From positions 1 to 35,162 of the forward strand of contig JAZRUV010000036.1 of assembly GCA_045652705.1 (NCBI GenBank): a stretch of 35,162 bases of DNA, given 5' to 3'. The stretch comes from UMGS1649 sp045652705. GTDB lineage: Bacteria > Bacillota > Clostridia > TANB77 > CAG-465. Each line of letters begins with the position of its first letter. Within the stretch, counting starts at the first letter, position 1. A program made the position numbers and the translations under genes. Below, one piece after another: positions 15,471-23,410 of this stretch. The notes beneath the pieces are model-generated. The model ran no database searches and was not told the DNA's origin. It worked only from the letters and a program-made list of their open reading frames with translations.

Positions 15471-16247
15471 GTGACAAAAATAATAGCAATAGCAAACCAA
15501 AAAGGTGGGGTAGGAAAAACAACTACAGCAATAAATTTAAGTACATGCGTTGCAGAAAGAGGAAAAAAAGTTCTATTAATAGATATAGACCCTCAAGGAA
15601 ATGCAACAAGTGGCGTAGGTATAAATAAACAACCAGACGACAAATCTATATATGACGTTCTTGTAAATGATGAACCTATGGTTAACATAATAAAACCAAC
15701 TATGGTTAAAAATTTACATATATGTCAGTCAAGTATAAATTTAGCAGGAGCAGAAGTTGAGCTTGTATCTTTAATGGCAAGAGAAACTAGACTAAAAAAA
15801 GCAATAGAAGAGTTGGAACAATATTATGATTATATAATTATGGATTGTCCGCCATCACTAGGCCTTATAACTCTTAATGCATTTGCAGCAGCATCTAGCG
15901 TACTGGTGCCTATACAATGTGAATACTATGCATTAGAAGGTTTAGGACAATTAGTAAATACAATAAAGCTTGTTCAAAAGAATTTGAATCCAGACCTAGA
16001 GATAGAAGGCGTAGTTATGACTATGTATGATTCTAGGACAAGACTATCTAATCAAGTTGCAGAAGAAGTTAAGAAGTATTTTGGAACTAAAGTTTTTGAT
16101 ACAGTAATTCCTAGAAATATTAGACTTAGTGAAGCACCAAGTCACGGATTACCGATAACAGTATATGACCCATTATCTAAAGGTGCTAGAACATATAAAA
16201 AACTGGCTAAAGAGTTAATAAACAATAATAAAGAGAAAAATAAATAG
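15471..16247 (+). CDS. parA: Chromosome-partitioning ATPase ParA (Soj)
   Basis: 258 residues from the GTG at 15471, chosen because AGAGGTGAAA lies just upstream and the protein then begins MTKIIAIANQKGGVGKTT, the family N-terminus. An upstream in-frame ATG at 15417 lies inside the terminator. The deviant Walker A KGGVGKTT is at 11-18; Walker B is DYIIMDCPPSLGLIT. It binds ATP and nonspecific DNA and works with ParB/parS in origin segregation; in Bacillus it also regulates DnaA. A -10-like TATAAT lies at 15446-15451 with no good -35. parB follows after 9 bp. Confidence 0.95.
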   Translation: MTKIIAIANQKGGVGKTTTAINLSTCVAERGKKVLLIDIDPQGNATSGVGINKQPDDKSIYDVLVNDEPMVNIIKPTMVKNLHICQSSINLAGAEVELVSLMARETRLKKAIEELEQYYDYIIMDCPPSLGLITLNAFAAASSVLVPIQCEYYALEGLGQLVNTIKLVQKNLNPDLEIEGVVMTMYDSRTRLSNQVAEEVKKYFGTKVFDTVIPRNIRLSEAPSHGLPITVYDPLSKGARTYKKLAKELINNNKEKNK

Positions 16248-16256
16248 GAGGGGAAT

Positions 16257-17132
16257 ATGGCTACTAAAGGATTAGGAAGAGGATTAAATGCTTTTTTTGA
16301 TGATATTGAAGAAGTAAAAAGTGTATCTGAGGATAAAAAAGCGGTAGTAGATAAAGTTGTAGAACTTAATATGGCTGAGGTTGAGCCAATGTTAAACCAA
16401 CCAAGAAAGGTTTTCGATAAAAAGAAATTAGAAGAACTTGCAAATTCTGTTAGAGAGCACGGTGTTATACAACCAATTCTTGTTGTGAAAAATGAAGATG
16501 GATATAACATAGTTGCAGGTGAAAGAAGATGGAGAGCAGCAAAAATAGTTGGTCTTAAAACAATACCAGCTATTGTTAAAGATTATACAGATACTAAGAA
16601 AAAACAAGTAGCTCTTATTGAAAATATTCAAAGAGAAGATTTAAATGTAATGGAAGTAGCTGTTGCATTAAAAGAACTTATGGATATGGAAGAATATAGT
16701 GTAACAGATGTGGCTAAAGTTACAGGAAAGAGCCAATCAGCAGTATCTAACATAGTAAGACTTTTAAAACTAACTCCAGATGTTCAAAAATTAGTTTTAG
16801 ATGGAGAACTTGTTGAAGGACAAGCAAGAGCACTTCTTGCAGTAGAAGATGCTGATGAGCAATTAAGAGTAGCTAAGAAAATTATAGAGAAAAAACTTAC
16901 TGTAAGAGAAGTTGAAAAGCTAATTTATGATGATGCAAATAAATATAACGTGAAAAAGAAGAAAGTAGCAAAGAAAAATAGCATTTATAGAGCCGTAGAA
17001 GACAAATTAAGCGAGTATTTTGGTATGAAGGTAAAAGTAGATGCTTCAAGACAAAAACCTCGACTTATAGTGGAATATTACAATAACGAAGGATTAGAAA
17101 GTCTATTAGATAAGTTAAATATTAAATTATAA
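16257..17132 (+). CDS. parB: Chromosome-partitioning protein ParB (Spo0J)
   Basis: 291 residues. The N-terminal KGLGRGLNAFF is the ParA-stimulating motif. The CTP-binding GERRWRA box is at 88-94, a helix-turn-helix lies at about 148-170 (VTDVAKVTGKSQSAVSNIV), and a C-terminal dimerisation domain ends the protein. It loads at parS and spreads as a CTP-dependent clamp. The RBS is AGGAGGGG. Two parS-like sites are in this same window. The DUF4446 gene starts 9 bp downstream. Confidence 0.96.
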   Translation: MATKGLGRGLNAFFDDIEEVKSVSEDKKAVVDKVVELNMAEVEPMLNQPRKVFDKKKLEELANSVREHGVIQPILVVKNEDGYNIVAGERRWRAAKIVGLKTIPAIVKDYTDTKKKQVALIENIQREDLNVMEVAVALKELMDMEEYSVTDVAKVTGKSQSAVSNIVRLLKLTPDVQKLVLDGELVEGQARALLAVEDADEQLRVAKKIIEKKLTVREVEKLIYDDANKYNVKKKKVAKKNSIYRAVEDKLSEYFGMKVKVDASRQKPRLIVEYYNNEGLESLLDKLNIKL

Positions 17133-17141
17133 GGAGAAAAT

Positions 17142-17690
17142 ATGGAAGTTAATTTTACAAATATAACTATTATAGTATTAGCAATAATTACAATAACGAA
17201 TCTAGTATTGTTATGGATTAATAATATAAAAGTTAAAAAGTATAAAAATCTATATGAAAAAGCACTTGCTAAGTTTAATGCACACAGAGACATAGGAATT
17301 GAATTCAACAGTCTATATGAAAGATTAAGTGAAGTGGAGAAAAAGGCAATAGATTCTGTGGAAAGTGTGAATAACTTAACAGAGAAAATGAAAAGCAATG
17401 TGCAAAAAATAGGATTTGTGAAATATAATGCATATGATGATACAGAAAATAAACTAAGTTTTGCAATGGCACTATTAGATGAACATGAAAATGGAGTATT
17501 AATAAATCATATATACTCTAAATATGGTTCAAACATTTATGCTAAACTTGTGACAAGAGGCAAAGTAGAAGATAGAATTTCTGAAGAGGAAGCCGCAGCT
17601 TTAAAAGAAGCTTCAGAAGATAAGGGATTCAAACAAAGAAAAGCGGTAGAAGTAACAAAAAGCTCAAAAAAGAAAGCTAATAAGAAATAA
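17142..17690 (+). CDS. DUF4446 family membrane-anchored protein
   Basis: 182 residues. An N-terminal transmembrane helix (about residues 7-26, ITIIVLAIITITNLVLLWI) is followed by a coiled-coil-like stretch (about 30-85). The DUF4446 core follows with QKIGFVKYNAYDDTENKLSFAMALLDEHENGVLINHIY (about 90-127; key residues VKYNA, LSFA, ALLD). The basic C-terminus ends KKKANKK. The family is typically encoded right after parB in Clostridia, as here; its function is unknown. Cotranscribed with parA and parB. Confidence 0.88.
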   Translation: MEVNFTNITIIVLAIITITNLVLLWINNIKVKKYKNLYEKALAKFNAHRDIGIEFNSLYERLSEVEKKAIDSVESVNNLTEKMKSNVQKIGFVKYNAYDDTENKLSFAMALLDEHENGVLINHIYSKYGSNIYAKLVTRGKVEDRISEEEAAALKEASEDKGFKQRKAVEVTKSSKKKANKK

Positions 17691-17705
17691 ATTTTATTAA
17701 AACTA

Positions 17706-17733
17706 TTGACAAACAAGATTAATTTGGTATAAT
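17706..17733 (+). promoter_or_regulatory. Promoter of the tRNA-Ser genes
   Basis: TTGACA (17706-17711), 16-bp spacer, TATAAT (17728-17733) preceded by TGG (extended -10). Confidence 0.85.
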
Positions 17734-17748
17734 TAGTCTTGTACTTAA

Positions 17749-17837
17749 GGAAGAGTGTCCGAGTGGTTTAAGGAGCCAGTCTTGAAAACTGGTGATGTCG
17801 AAAGGCACCGTGGGTTCGAATCCTACCTCTTCCGCCA
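17749..17837 (+). tRNA. tRNA-Ser (anticodon UGA)
   Basis: Acceptor arms GGAAGAG (17749-17755) and CTCTTCC (17827-17833) pair perfectly, followed by G and an encoded CCA. The anticodon stem CCAGT/ACTGG encloses CTTGAAA, giving TGA at 17783-17785. The long variable arm and GGTTCGAATCC T arm are those of a serine tRNA. Confidence 0.96.
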
Positions 17838-17843
17838 CAATTT

Positions 17844-17864
17844 GGAAGCTTAAATCAAGCTTCC
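17844..17864 (+). other. Hairpin between the two tRNA genes
   Basis: GGAAGCTT (17844-17851) and AAGCTTCC (17857-17864) form an 8-bp stem with a 5-nt loop. There is little U-tract, so it is more likely a processing or stability element than a terminator. Confidence 0.5.
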
Positions 17865-17875
17865 TTAATTTATAT

Positions 17876-17968
17876 GGAGAGTTACCCAAGAGGCCGAAGG
17901 GGACTGTTTGCTAAACAGTTAGTGTCCAATTACGGGCAGCGAGGGTTCGAATCCCTCACTCTCCGCCA
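17876..17968 (+). tRNA. tRNA-Ser (anticodon GCU)
   Basis: Acceptor GGAGAGT (17876-17882) pairs with ACTCTCC (17958-17964), then G and encoded CCA. The anticodon stem ACTGT/ACAGT encloses TTGCTAA, giving GCT at 17910-17912. The long variable arm is serine-specific. Cotranscribed with the tRNA-Ser(UGA) 38 bp upstream. Confidence 0.96.
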
Positions 17969-17973
17969 TAATT

Positions 17974-18004
17974 AAAGCTCACAACATTTTGTTGTGAGCT
18001 TTTC
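17974..18004 (+). terminator. Terminator of the tRNA operon
   Basis: AAAGCTCACAACA (17974-17986) and TGTTGTGAGCTTT (17990-18002) form a 13-bp perfect stem with a TTT loop and a short T run. Confidence 0.85.
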
Positions 18005-18053
18005 TGTGCATAAAATATAAATATAAAAGCAAATAATATATTTGGTGTATATT

Positions 18054-18875
18054 ATGAAAGATAAAACAAATAAACAAACTGTATGTATAACTGGCGCGGG
18101 CTCTGGGCTAGGGAAAGAGGCAGCAATTGCTATTGCAAGAAGAGGACACAAGGTAATAGCAACAGTACTTTATGAAGAACAAATAGAAAAAATTGAACAA
18201 GCAATAGAAAAGGAAAAATTAGATATAGAAGTTATAACATTAGATGTAACAAAAGAGCAAGATAGAGAAAAACTGCTTGCTTATAATATAGATGTGTTTA
18301 TAAGTAATGCTGCAATAGCAGATTCAGGAAGTATAGCAGAAGTTGATGTAGACAGAATAGAAGATGTGTTTAATATAAATGTTTTCTCAAATATTAAAGT
18401 TGTACAAATAGTATTAAAAAATATGATAGAGAAAAAAGGTAAAGGTAAAGTGGTTTTTCTTTCTTCTCAAATAGGAAGAATAGCACTCCCTTTTTTAGGT
18501 CCATATGCATCTAGTAAATTTGCAATAGAAGGTTTTGCATCATGCCTTAGAGATGAGATGAAAATATTAAACAAACTAGAAAAAACAAACATACAAGTTG
18601 GGATAATAGAGCCTGGTTCTTATGCTACGGGATTTAATGTAGAAACAGGAAATAAAATGTATGGCTGGATGCAAGAGAAGTCATATTTTAAACATCATCT
18701 AGATTTAATAAGAAAAATAGAAAATAAAGTATGGCAATTAACAGAGCTAAATTCATATAATAGTATAATAAAAAAATACATTAAAGTTGTGGAATGTAAA
18801 AAAATAAAACGTAGATATTATGCCCCTTGGTATCAAGCGCTTGGAATACAAATACTTAGAATATTAGGAAAATAA
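18054..18875 (+). CDS. Short-chain dehydrogenase/reductase (SDR)
   Basis: 273 residues from the ATG at 18054. The nucleotide-binding motif TGAGSGLG is at 13-20, SNAA replaces the usual NNAG, and the catalytic serine is in LSSQ. The YxxxK pair is Tyr151 and Lys155 in PYASSK. This is a classical NAD(P)-dependent oxidoreductase of unknown substrate. The ribosome binding site is weak (GGTG at 18044); in-frame TTG 18042 or GTG 18045 are alternative starts. It stands alone between the tRNA terminator and a convergent hairpin. No convincing promoter is visible. Confidence 0.85.
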   Translation: MKDKTNKQTVCITGAGSGLGKEAAIAIARRGHKVIATVLYEEQIEKIEQAIEKEKLDIEVITLDVTKEQDREKLLAYNIDVFISNAAIADSGSIAEVDVDRIEDVFNINVFSNIKVVQIVLKNMIEKKGKGKVVFLSSQIGRIALPFLGPYASSKFAIEGFASCLRDEMKILNKLEKTNIQVGIIEPGSYATGFNVETGNKMYGWMQEKSYFKHHLDLIRKIENKVWQLTELNSYNSIIKKYIKVVECKKIKRRYYAPWYQALGIQILRILGK

Positions 18876-18884
18876 ATAATAGTG

Positions 18885-18914
18885 TACCCGCCCAAGAATT
18901 TTCTTGGACGGGTA
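18885..18914. terminator. Bidirectional hairpin between SDR and coaB
   Basis: TACCCGCCCAAGAA (18885-18898) and TTCTTGGACGGGTA (18901-18914) form a 14-bp stem with one mismatch. It lies exactly in the 44-bp gap between convergent genes. Confidence 0.75.
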
Positions 18915-18919
18915 TAATG

Positions 18920-19687
18920 TTAGTTAAAAATTAAGTTTGCAATAGTCTGTGCGATTTCGGGCTTTGTTTGACATTTGGTAACAATACCAGCTTTGTTAAT
19001 AATCATACCAAAGTGTTTGCCACCACCAATTCTATCTAAAAGATTTGCTACAATATAGTCTGCTTTATTTTTATTAAGAAGTCTTGTCGCAACATCGAAA
19101 AGTTCTTGTTCACTAACACCTTCAAGAAGCTTAAATCCGATAAGCATTGTATCAGGACTAAGCGATTTAATACGTGAAATAACCTTTGGTGTCAAATCTA
19201 ACATTACCATTAAATTAGGCTCGTAAGAAGAAATCTTAGTTTCATCATTACAAATGGCAGAAGGACTTTTAAAAATATTAAGCAACTTTTCACGCTGTTC
19301 ATTGGGAGTAAGAGTAGCAAAATTGCTTGTTACAATTTCTTCTACAACGTCTTCAGCACGAATGACATATCTTCCTTTGTAATCGCCAACAGCTGCAGAG
19401 TGAACAATAGCATGAATTTTGTAGTTTGCAAAAAGGGTTTCAAGTGCATGAATTAAATCATCTGTAGATTCGACTTGCAAGAATTTTACCTTGTCACTTT
19501 TAATTCTAGGTTTATACGAAAGCTTTGTGCTAATGTAAAAAATATTTTCTACTTGCTCATCAAACTGTTCTAGGATAGTATCAGCAATAATACTTCCTAA
19601 AGCACCTGTAGACATATTTGTAATTTTCATTACGGCGTCGATTCTTTCATTAGTAGGACCGGCATCAATAACAATATTCTTTTTCAT
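18920..19687 (-). CDS. coaB: Phosphopantothenate-cysteine ligase, stand-alone CoaB
   Basis: 255 residues. The DFP/CoaB signatures are GPTNERIDAVMKITNMSTGALG near residue 10 (key residues GPT, ID, ITN, STG), HSAAVGDY near 96-103, and a C-terminal NLLDRIGG motif. It joins phosphopantothenate and cysteine in CoA biosynthesis. Most bacteria fuse CoaB with CoaC; a free CoaB resembles the streptococcal/enterococcal arrangement and implies a separate coaC elsewhere. The RBS is AAGGAGAA. It follows the nitrilase-family gene after 16 bp, so the two form an operon, possibly controlled by the divergent LysR gene. Base composition is somewhat richer in GC than the par region. Confidence 0.85.
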   Translation of the reverse strand: MKKNIVIDAGPTNERIDAVMKITNMSTGALGSIIADTILEQFDEQVENIFYISTKLSYKPRIKSDKVKFLQVESTDDLIHALETLFANYKIHAIVHSAAVGDYKGRYVIRAEDVVEEIVTSNFATLTPNEQREKLLNIFKSPSAICNDETKISSYEPNLMVMLDLTPKVISRIKSLSPDTMLIGFKLLEGVSEQELFDVATRLLNKNKADYIVANLLDRIGGGKHFGMIINKAGIVTKCQTKPEIAQTIANLIFN

Positions 19688-19703
19688 AATTATATTCTCC
19701 TTT

Positions 19704-20561
19704 TCAAATTAGATTTTTAACACATACGTTTTTCGGTGTATTGAGGTAACAATCACTTCTACCAAAGCGGCTTAAACTTCTACCACAGGCAAACATTCCA
19801 TAAGCAAGAGATGGAGCAGAACTATCTAAAGTAAGAATGCTTGCATTATGGTCGTCTGAAATAATTCCCTCTTCTGTTAACCAATCTTTCTCGTGGTATT
19901 GGATAGGACCATAAATATAGCTTCTACCATATCCTTTTGTTCCATCATTTTTTATACGATTACAAACAAAGGAATAAACAAATTCGTTATGGTTATGAAG
20001 AGCTCTTGATTCATCCATAAATACCTTTGGATTAGAATTACTGCAAGGAGATACAAAAGCAAATAAATCTTCTGAAAGTTTAGGATTTCTTGCAATAAGA
20101 TAAGCAGCTTCATAATATTCCAAACAATTTAAAACATACACTTTTTTGTCTTTAACCCAAAATTCGTGAGAAAAAAGATAATTTTCTAAAAAATCATGAC
20201 TAGTTATTTTGGGAATAAATCTTACCATTGGTTCACTACCACAGGGAAACATTTTTTGAACGGGTGTAAGATTACCATTATGGAAAACCATTGTGTAATT
20301 AATATTCCCTATATATGTGCTTCCAAAAACAATTAATTTATTGTCTTGAGAAAGCTTCTTAAATGTTTCATCATACTCGCTATGGTAGGACATCTCTGGG
20401 AATATTGCGATGTCTGGCTTAAACTTGCAGATATGCTGTAGGCTTTTTTTTATTTGTTCTACATATTGATCATCAACTTCTAAGTAATCGTGGGTACTGT
20501 CACATTTGATTTTTAGTCTCAATTGAAATAACATTACTGATAGATAATTATTTTTCAGCAT
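19704..20561 (-). CDS. Nitrilase-superfamily (C-N hydrolase) protein
   Basis: 285 residues from the ATG at 20559-20561, chosen because GGAGGTGA lies 5 bp upstream; a GTG at 20576 falls before that site. The Glu-Lys-Cys triad is visible: Glu56 in IFPEMSYH, Lys103 in PVQKMFP and Cys146 in VLNCLEYYEAA. Such enzymes hydrolyse or condense amide or nitrile C-N bonds; the substrate is unknown. Pairing with coaB suggests a substrate related to pantothenate or beta-alanine, which is inference only. First gene of the leftward operon; its upstream region holds a LysR box. Confidence 0.8.
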   Translation of the reverse strand: MLKNNYLSVMLFQLRLKIKCDSTHDYLEVDDQYVEQIKKSLQHICKFKPDIAIFPEMSYHSEYDETFKKLSQDNKLIVFGSTYIGNINYTMVFHNGNLTPVQKMFPCGSEPMVRFIPKITSHDFLENYLFSHEFWVKDKKVYVLNCLEYYEAAYLIARNPKLSEDLFAFVSPCSNSNPKVFMDESRALHNHNEFVYSFVCNRIKNDGTKGYGRSYIYGPIQYHEKDWLTEEGIISDDHNASILTLDSSAPSLAYGMFACGRSLSRFGRSDCYLNTPKNVCVKNLI

Positions 20562-20580
20562 ATTTATCACCTCCACTGAT

Positions 20581-20586
20581 ATTATA
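20581..20586 (-). promoter_or_regulatory. -10 box of the nitrilase-coaB operon
   Basis: TATAAT on the minus strand. The -35 region about 17 bp upstream is TTGTGT, a weak match, as expected for an activator-dependent promoter. The LysR box at 20632-20646 is centred about 65 bp upstream of the predicted start. Confidence 0.65.
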
Positions 20587-20631
20587 TTACCGTCTTAACG
20601 ATAACACAAATATATAATATTCATATAAACA

Positions 20632-20646
20632 ATAACTTTTGGTTAT
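20632..20646. promoter_or_regulatory. LysR-type operator
   Basis: ATAAC-N5-GTTAT, a perfect interrupted palindrome of the T-N11-A class bound by LysR regulators. It lies just upstream of the LysR gene's own -35 box and near -65 of the divergent operon. Confidence 0.75.
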
Positions 20647-20653
20647 GACAATC

Positions 20654-20682
20654 TTGAAAACAGTCTTAGCTTAATATATAAT
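20654..20682 (+). promoter_or_regulatory. Promoter of the LysR gene
   Basis: TTGAAA (20654-20659), 17-bp spacer, TATAAT (20677-20682). Confidence 0.82.
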
Positions 20683-20697
20683 TATCTTGGTGATAAT

Positions 20698-21618
20698 ATG
20701 GGAACAGACATAGATTTAAATTTATATAAAGTATTTTACAGTGTTGCTGTAACAGGCAATATTACAAAAGCAGCAGAACAATTATACATTTCACAACCGG
20801 CAGTTACAAAGTCTATAAAACAATTAGAAAATAGTCTAGGTGGGTCATTGTTTATTAGAACAAAGAAAGGAGTAATTCTTACTGAAGAAGGTAAGGTCTT
20901 ATTTGAATATGTGAAAAACATTTTGGAAGAAGCGAAGAATGCACAAAACAAATTTAACTCACTTATTGGGTTAGAAGAAGGAAAAATACACATAGGAGCG
21001 AGTGCAACGGTATCTAAACATTTTTTGATGCCATATTTGGAAGAATTTCATAGACTTTATCCAAATATAGATATTGAAATTACAAATGAACTTACACCTA
21101 ATTTAATAAAAGATTTAAGAAATGGTTACATAGATTTTCTAGTTACAAATTTACCGATGAAAGATTACCTAGATTTAGATATTAAAGTGTGTGCAAAACT
21201 TCATGATTCATTTGCTTGTAGTGAGAAGTTTTTAGAAAAACAAGATAAAGTATACACATTAGAGGAACTTTTAAAAAATAAAATAATAACACAGAAAGAA
21301 CCTTCGAATACTAGAGCTTTCTTAAATAAATATATGAAAGAAAACGGTATTGAATTTAAACCAGACATAGAAATAGTTAGTTATAATTTAGTTGTTGAAT
21401 TTATAAAAGCGGGATTTGGAATAGGCTATGTGACAAAAGAGTTTTTAAAAGAGGAATTAAAAAACAAGGAATTATATGAGATAAAAGTAACGCCTAAAAT
21501 ACCAACAAGAGATTTGGGGATAATAACGCTAAAGAACAACACGTTAAGTTATGCAGCTAGTAAGTTTATAGAAATTATATCAAATTCTAATAAAGAGAAG
21601 AAAGAGAATATATTGTAA
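20698..21618 (+). CDS. LysR-family transcriptional regulator
   Basis: 306 residues. The N-terminal winged helix-turn-helix (about 8-65) carries the family motif GNITKAAEQLYISQPAVTKSIKQLE and TKKGVILTEEG. The effector-binding domain (about 92-295) contains GKIHIGASATVSK and GFGIGYV. Members activate divergent target genes in response to a small metabolite and repress themselves. It is divergent from the nitrilase-coaB operon with a LysR box between them, so that operon is the likely target. The RBS is GGTGAT, moderate. Confidence 0.93.
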   Translation: MGTDIDLNLYKVFYSVAVTGNITKAAEQLYISQPAVTKSIKQLENSLGGSLFIRTKKGVILTEEGKVLFEYVKNILEEAKNAQNKFNSLIGLEEGKIHIGASATVSKHFLMPYLEEFHRLYPNIDIEITNELTPNLIKDLRNGYIDFLVTNLPMKDYLDLDIKVCAKLHDSFACSEKFLEKQDKVYTLEELLKNKIITQKEPSNTRAFLNKYMKENGIEFKPDIEIVSYNLVVEFIKAGFGIGYVTKEFLKEELKNKELYEIKVTPKIPTRDLGIITLKNNTLSYAASKFIEIISNSNKEKKENIL

Positions 21619-21642
21619 TGGATAATTAAGAAAAGTATAATA

Positions 21643-21672
21643 TTGACAAGTTGTTTTATTATATGGTATCAT
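21643..21672 (+). promoter_or_regulatory. Promoter of the repeat-protein gene
   Basis: TTGACA (21643-21648), 18-bp spacer, TATCAT (21667-21672) with a TGG extended -10. Confidence 0.8.
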
Positions 21673-21699
21673 TCGACTAGTTAAGTACGGAGGAATAAA

Positions 21700-22932
21700 A
21701 TGAGTATAGAAGATTTAAATCTAAATGAGATAGAGGGTGTTGAAGCAGAAATAAGGGCAAGAAGAGATGAAGATAACAGAAAAAAGACAGAACAGCACCA
21801 TGGCTCGAGAGAAACTAAAACTACTGCTGAACTAGACTTTGACGCAAGAGAAAGAGCAGCAAGAATGGAAGGATATAATAGCAGAGATATAGAACAACAT
21901 TATGGTTCTAGAGAAAGTAAAACGACGGAAGAACTAGACTTTGACGCAAGAGAAAGAGCAGCAAGAATGGCAGAATATAATGACAGAGATATAGAACAAC
22001 ATTATGGTTCTAGAGAAAGTAAAACTACTGCTGAACTAGACTTTGACGCAAGAGAAAAAGCAGCAAGAATGGAAGAATATAATGACAGAGATATAGAACA
22101 ACATTATGGTTCTAGAGAAAGTAAAACGACGGAAGAACTAGACTTTGATGCAAGAGAAAGAGCAGCAAGAATGGAAGGATATAATAGCAGAGAAACAGAA
22201 CAACACTATGGTTCTATAGAAAATGCTGATGATGCAACAGTAGGAGTTATGGAAGCATTAAGAAAAGAACAAAAAGAAAAGGCAATTCCATATACAGAGT
22301 ATTTTAATAATTTAATTAATAATCTAACTATAGAAGATCAAACACAATTTGAAAGAGCGGTCTCTGAAAGCATGCAATCAAATGAAATTATGAGAAAATT
22401 TGTAGATGGTATTTGTGGTAGAATAGAAGAGAAAACGTTTGAACTTAGAAATACAGATAAAGATGATAAAGAAAAAATAGCTAGCGTTAAGCAAGAAATA
22501 GAAAAAATGGTAGCGCTATATGAAAGATATATGTATACATTAAAGGCAAACGAATGGGATTTTAGTGATATTCATAGATTACAAATGTCGGAGGATGTAA
22601 CAAGTAGTTTGTGGGACCAACAAAAAAGATTAGATATTGTTTTCACAATGCCTATACCAGCAGATATGGGCGAATACTATGGCGGAAAATTTGAAAGAGA
22701 AGGTAGAATGATACCTGGTATTACATTTATGTATGATGATTTGAGTGGAAAACAAGTTAATTGGCATCAAGTTATGATTTACAGAGAAAATGAACTAACT
22801 CCAGGCCAAAGATATAAACAAAAATTAATAGGAGAAATTACAAAAAAACAAGAAGAATTGGGTAATAAGAAACAAGAATTGGCAGACTTAAATCAACAAA
22901 TACAACAAGGAGGGAATGTATATGGAGAATAG
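21700..22932 (+). CDS. Repeat protein with four 34-residue EQHYGSRE units
   Basis: 410 residues, no signal peptide or membrane segment, very charged. Residues 25-160 are four tandem 34-residue units, with a fifth partial unit to about 174. The unit consensus has EQHYGSRE, KTT-EELDFDARE and RAARM; a heptad-like pattern suggests extended helices. Residues 185-345 form a separate region with helices and a more globular segment (WDFSDIHRLQMSEDVTSSLWDQ, then MPIPADMGEYYGGKF). The C-terminus (about 375-405) is a coiled coil. The start ATG has CGGAGGA. The downstream gene overlaps its end, so they are coupled. Family not recognised; a scaffold or structural role is possible but unproven. Confidence 0.8.
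   Translation: MSIEDLNLNEIEGVEAEIRARRDEDNRKKTEQHHGSRETKTTAELDFDARERAARMEGYNSRDIEQHYGSRESKTTEELDFDARERAARMAEYNDRDIEQHYGSRESKTTAELDFDAREKAARMEEYNDRDIEQHYGSRESKTTEELDFDARERAARMEGYNSRETEQHYGSIENADDATVGVMEALRKEQKEKAIPYTEYFNNLINNLTIEDQTQFERAVSESMQSNEIMRKFVDGICGRIEEKTFELRNTDKDDKEKIASVKQEIEKMVALYERYMYTLKANEWDFSDIHRLQMSEDVTSSLWDQQKRLDIVFTMPIPADMGEYYGGKFEREGRMIPGITFMYDDLSGKQVNWHQVMIYRENELTPGQRYKQKLIGEITKKQEELGNKKQELADLNQQIQQGGNVYGE
21772..22221 (+). repeat. Coding tandem repeat, 102-bp unit with a 204-bp higher order
   Basis: Units lie at 21772-21873, 21874-21975, 21976-22077 and 22078-22179, with a partial unit at 22180-22221. Units 1 and 3 use ACTACTGCTGAA where units 2 and 4 use ACGACGGAAGAA, showing that a two-unit (204-bp) block was duplicated. 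Confidence 0.92.
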
Positions 22933-23278
22933 TAATTTGCCATTAAAAACCACTGGAACTTTCTTTAGCAAAATAAAAATAGCAATCAAATCCTTGTTTT
23001 CTAAAAAAGTCAAATCGCACAAAAATACAGAAAACGAAACAACGCAAAGTGCTCAAGATAATACATACGTAGCATTTGTAGAAAACTTACAACAAAAAGC
23101 AGATACTGAAAAAACATTTAAAGAGGATACAGTGAAATACATCGTAGATATAGTAGAACAGGATCCCAGCACTTTGGAAAGCCTAACAATAGAACAATTA
23201 GAAGATGTGAATGATTATTATGCAGAACAAATAGAGGTAGTAGATAGAGAGATTAGCAAAATAAAAAAAAGAAAATAA
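22922..23278 (+). CDS. Small basic/acidic partner of the repeat protein
   Basis: 118 residues from the ATG at 22922, which has AAGGAGGG at a good distance; an ATG at 22916 lies too close to the ribosome binding site. The N-terminal third is basic and amphipathic (FFSKIKIAIKSLFSKKVK near residues 15-32), the rest acidic and helical, ending in YAEQIEVVDREISKIKKRK. There is no clear membrane helix. It overlaps the repeat-protein gene by 11 bp, indicating translational coupling and probably a joint function. Not recognised. A terminator follows. Confidence 0.72.
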   Translation: MENSNLPLKTTGTFFSKIKIAIKSLFSKKVKSHKNTENETTQSAQDNTYVAFVENLQQKADTEKTFKEDTVKYIVDIVEQDPSTLESLTIEQLEDVNDYYAEQIEVVDREISKIKKRK

Positions 23279-23293
23279 ATACATATTTGATGT

Positions 23294-23323
23294 AAAGACT
23301 AGCTTCAAATAGGGCTAGTCTTT
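23294..23323 (+). terminator. Terminator after the repeat-protein operon
   Basis: AAAGACTAGC (23294-23303) pairs with GCTAGTCTTT (23314-23323). The same stem recurs at 24270-24300. Confidence 0.75.
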
Positions 23324-23330
23324 GTGATAT

Positions 23331-23354
23331 TAATACGTTAATACGTTAATAAGT
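23331..23354 (+). repeat. Three 8-bp tandem repeats upstream of the PHP gene
   Basis: TAATACGT, TAATACGT and TAATAAGT in direct succession, ending just before the -35 region of the PHP promoter. Possibly chance in AT-rich DNA; possibly a binding site. Confidence 0.5.
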
Positions 23355-23357
23355 AAC

Positions 23358-23386
23358 TTTACTTTACTATATTTTTATTATATAAT
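23358..23386 (+). promoter_or_regulatory. Promoter of the PHP gene
   Basis: TTTACT (23358-23363), 17-bp spacer, TATAAT (23381-23386). Good -10, moderate -35. Confidence 0.65.
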
Positions 23387-23410
23387 AGCAAACGGAGATG
23401 AAAAAAATAA

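Noticed and set aside
17795..17801. TGTCGAA as a Spo0A box
   Set aside because: It lies inside the variable arm region of tRNA-Ser and is explained by tRNA structure.
23331..23354. Three 8-bp repeats as plasmid-type iterons
   Set aside because: Too short and AT-rich, no replication initiator gene nearby; kept only as a small repeat.
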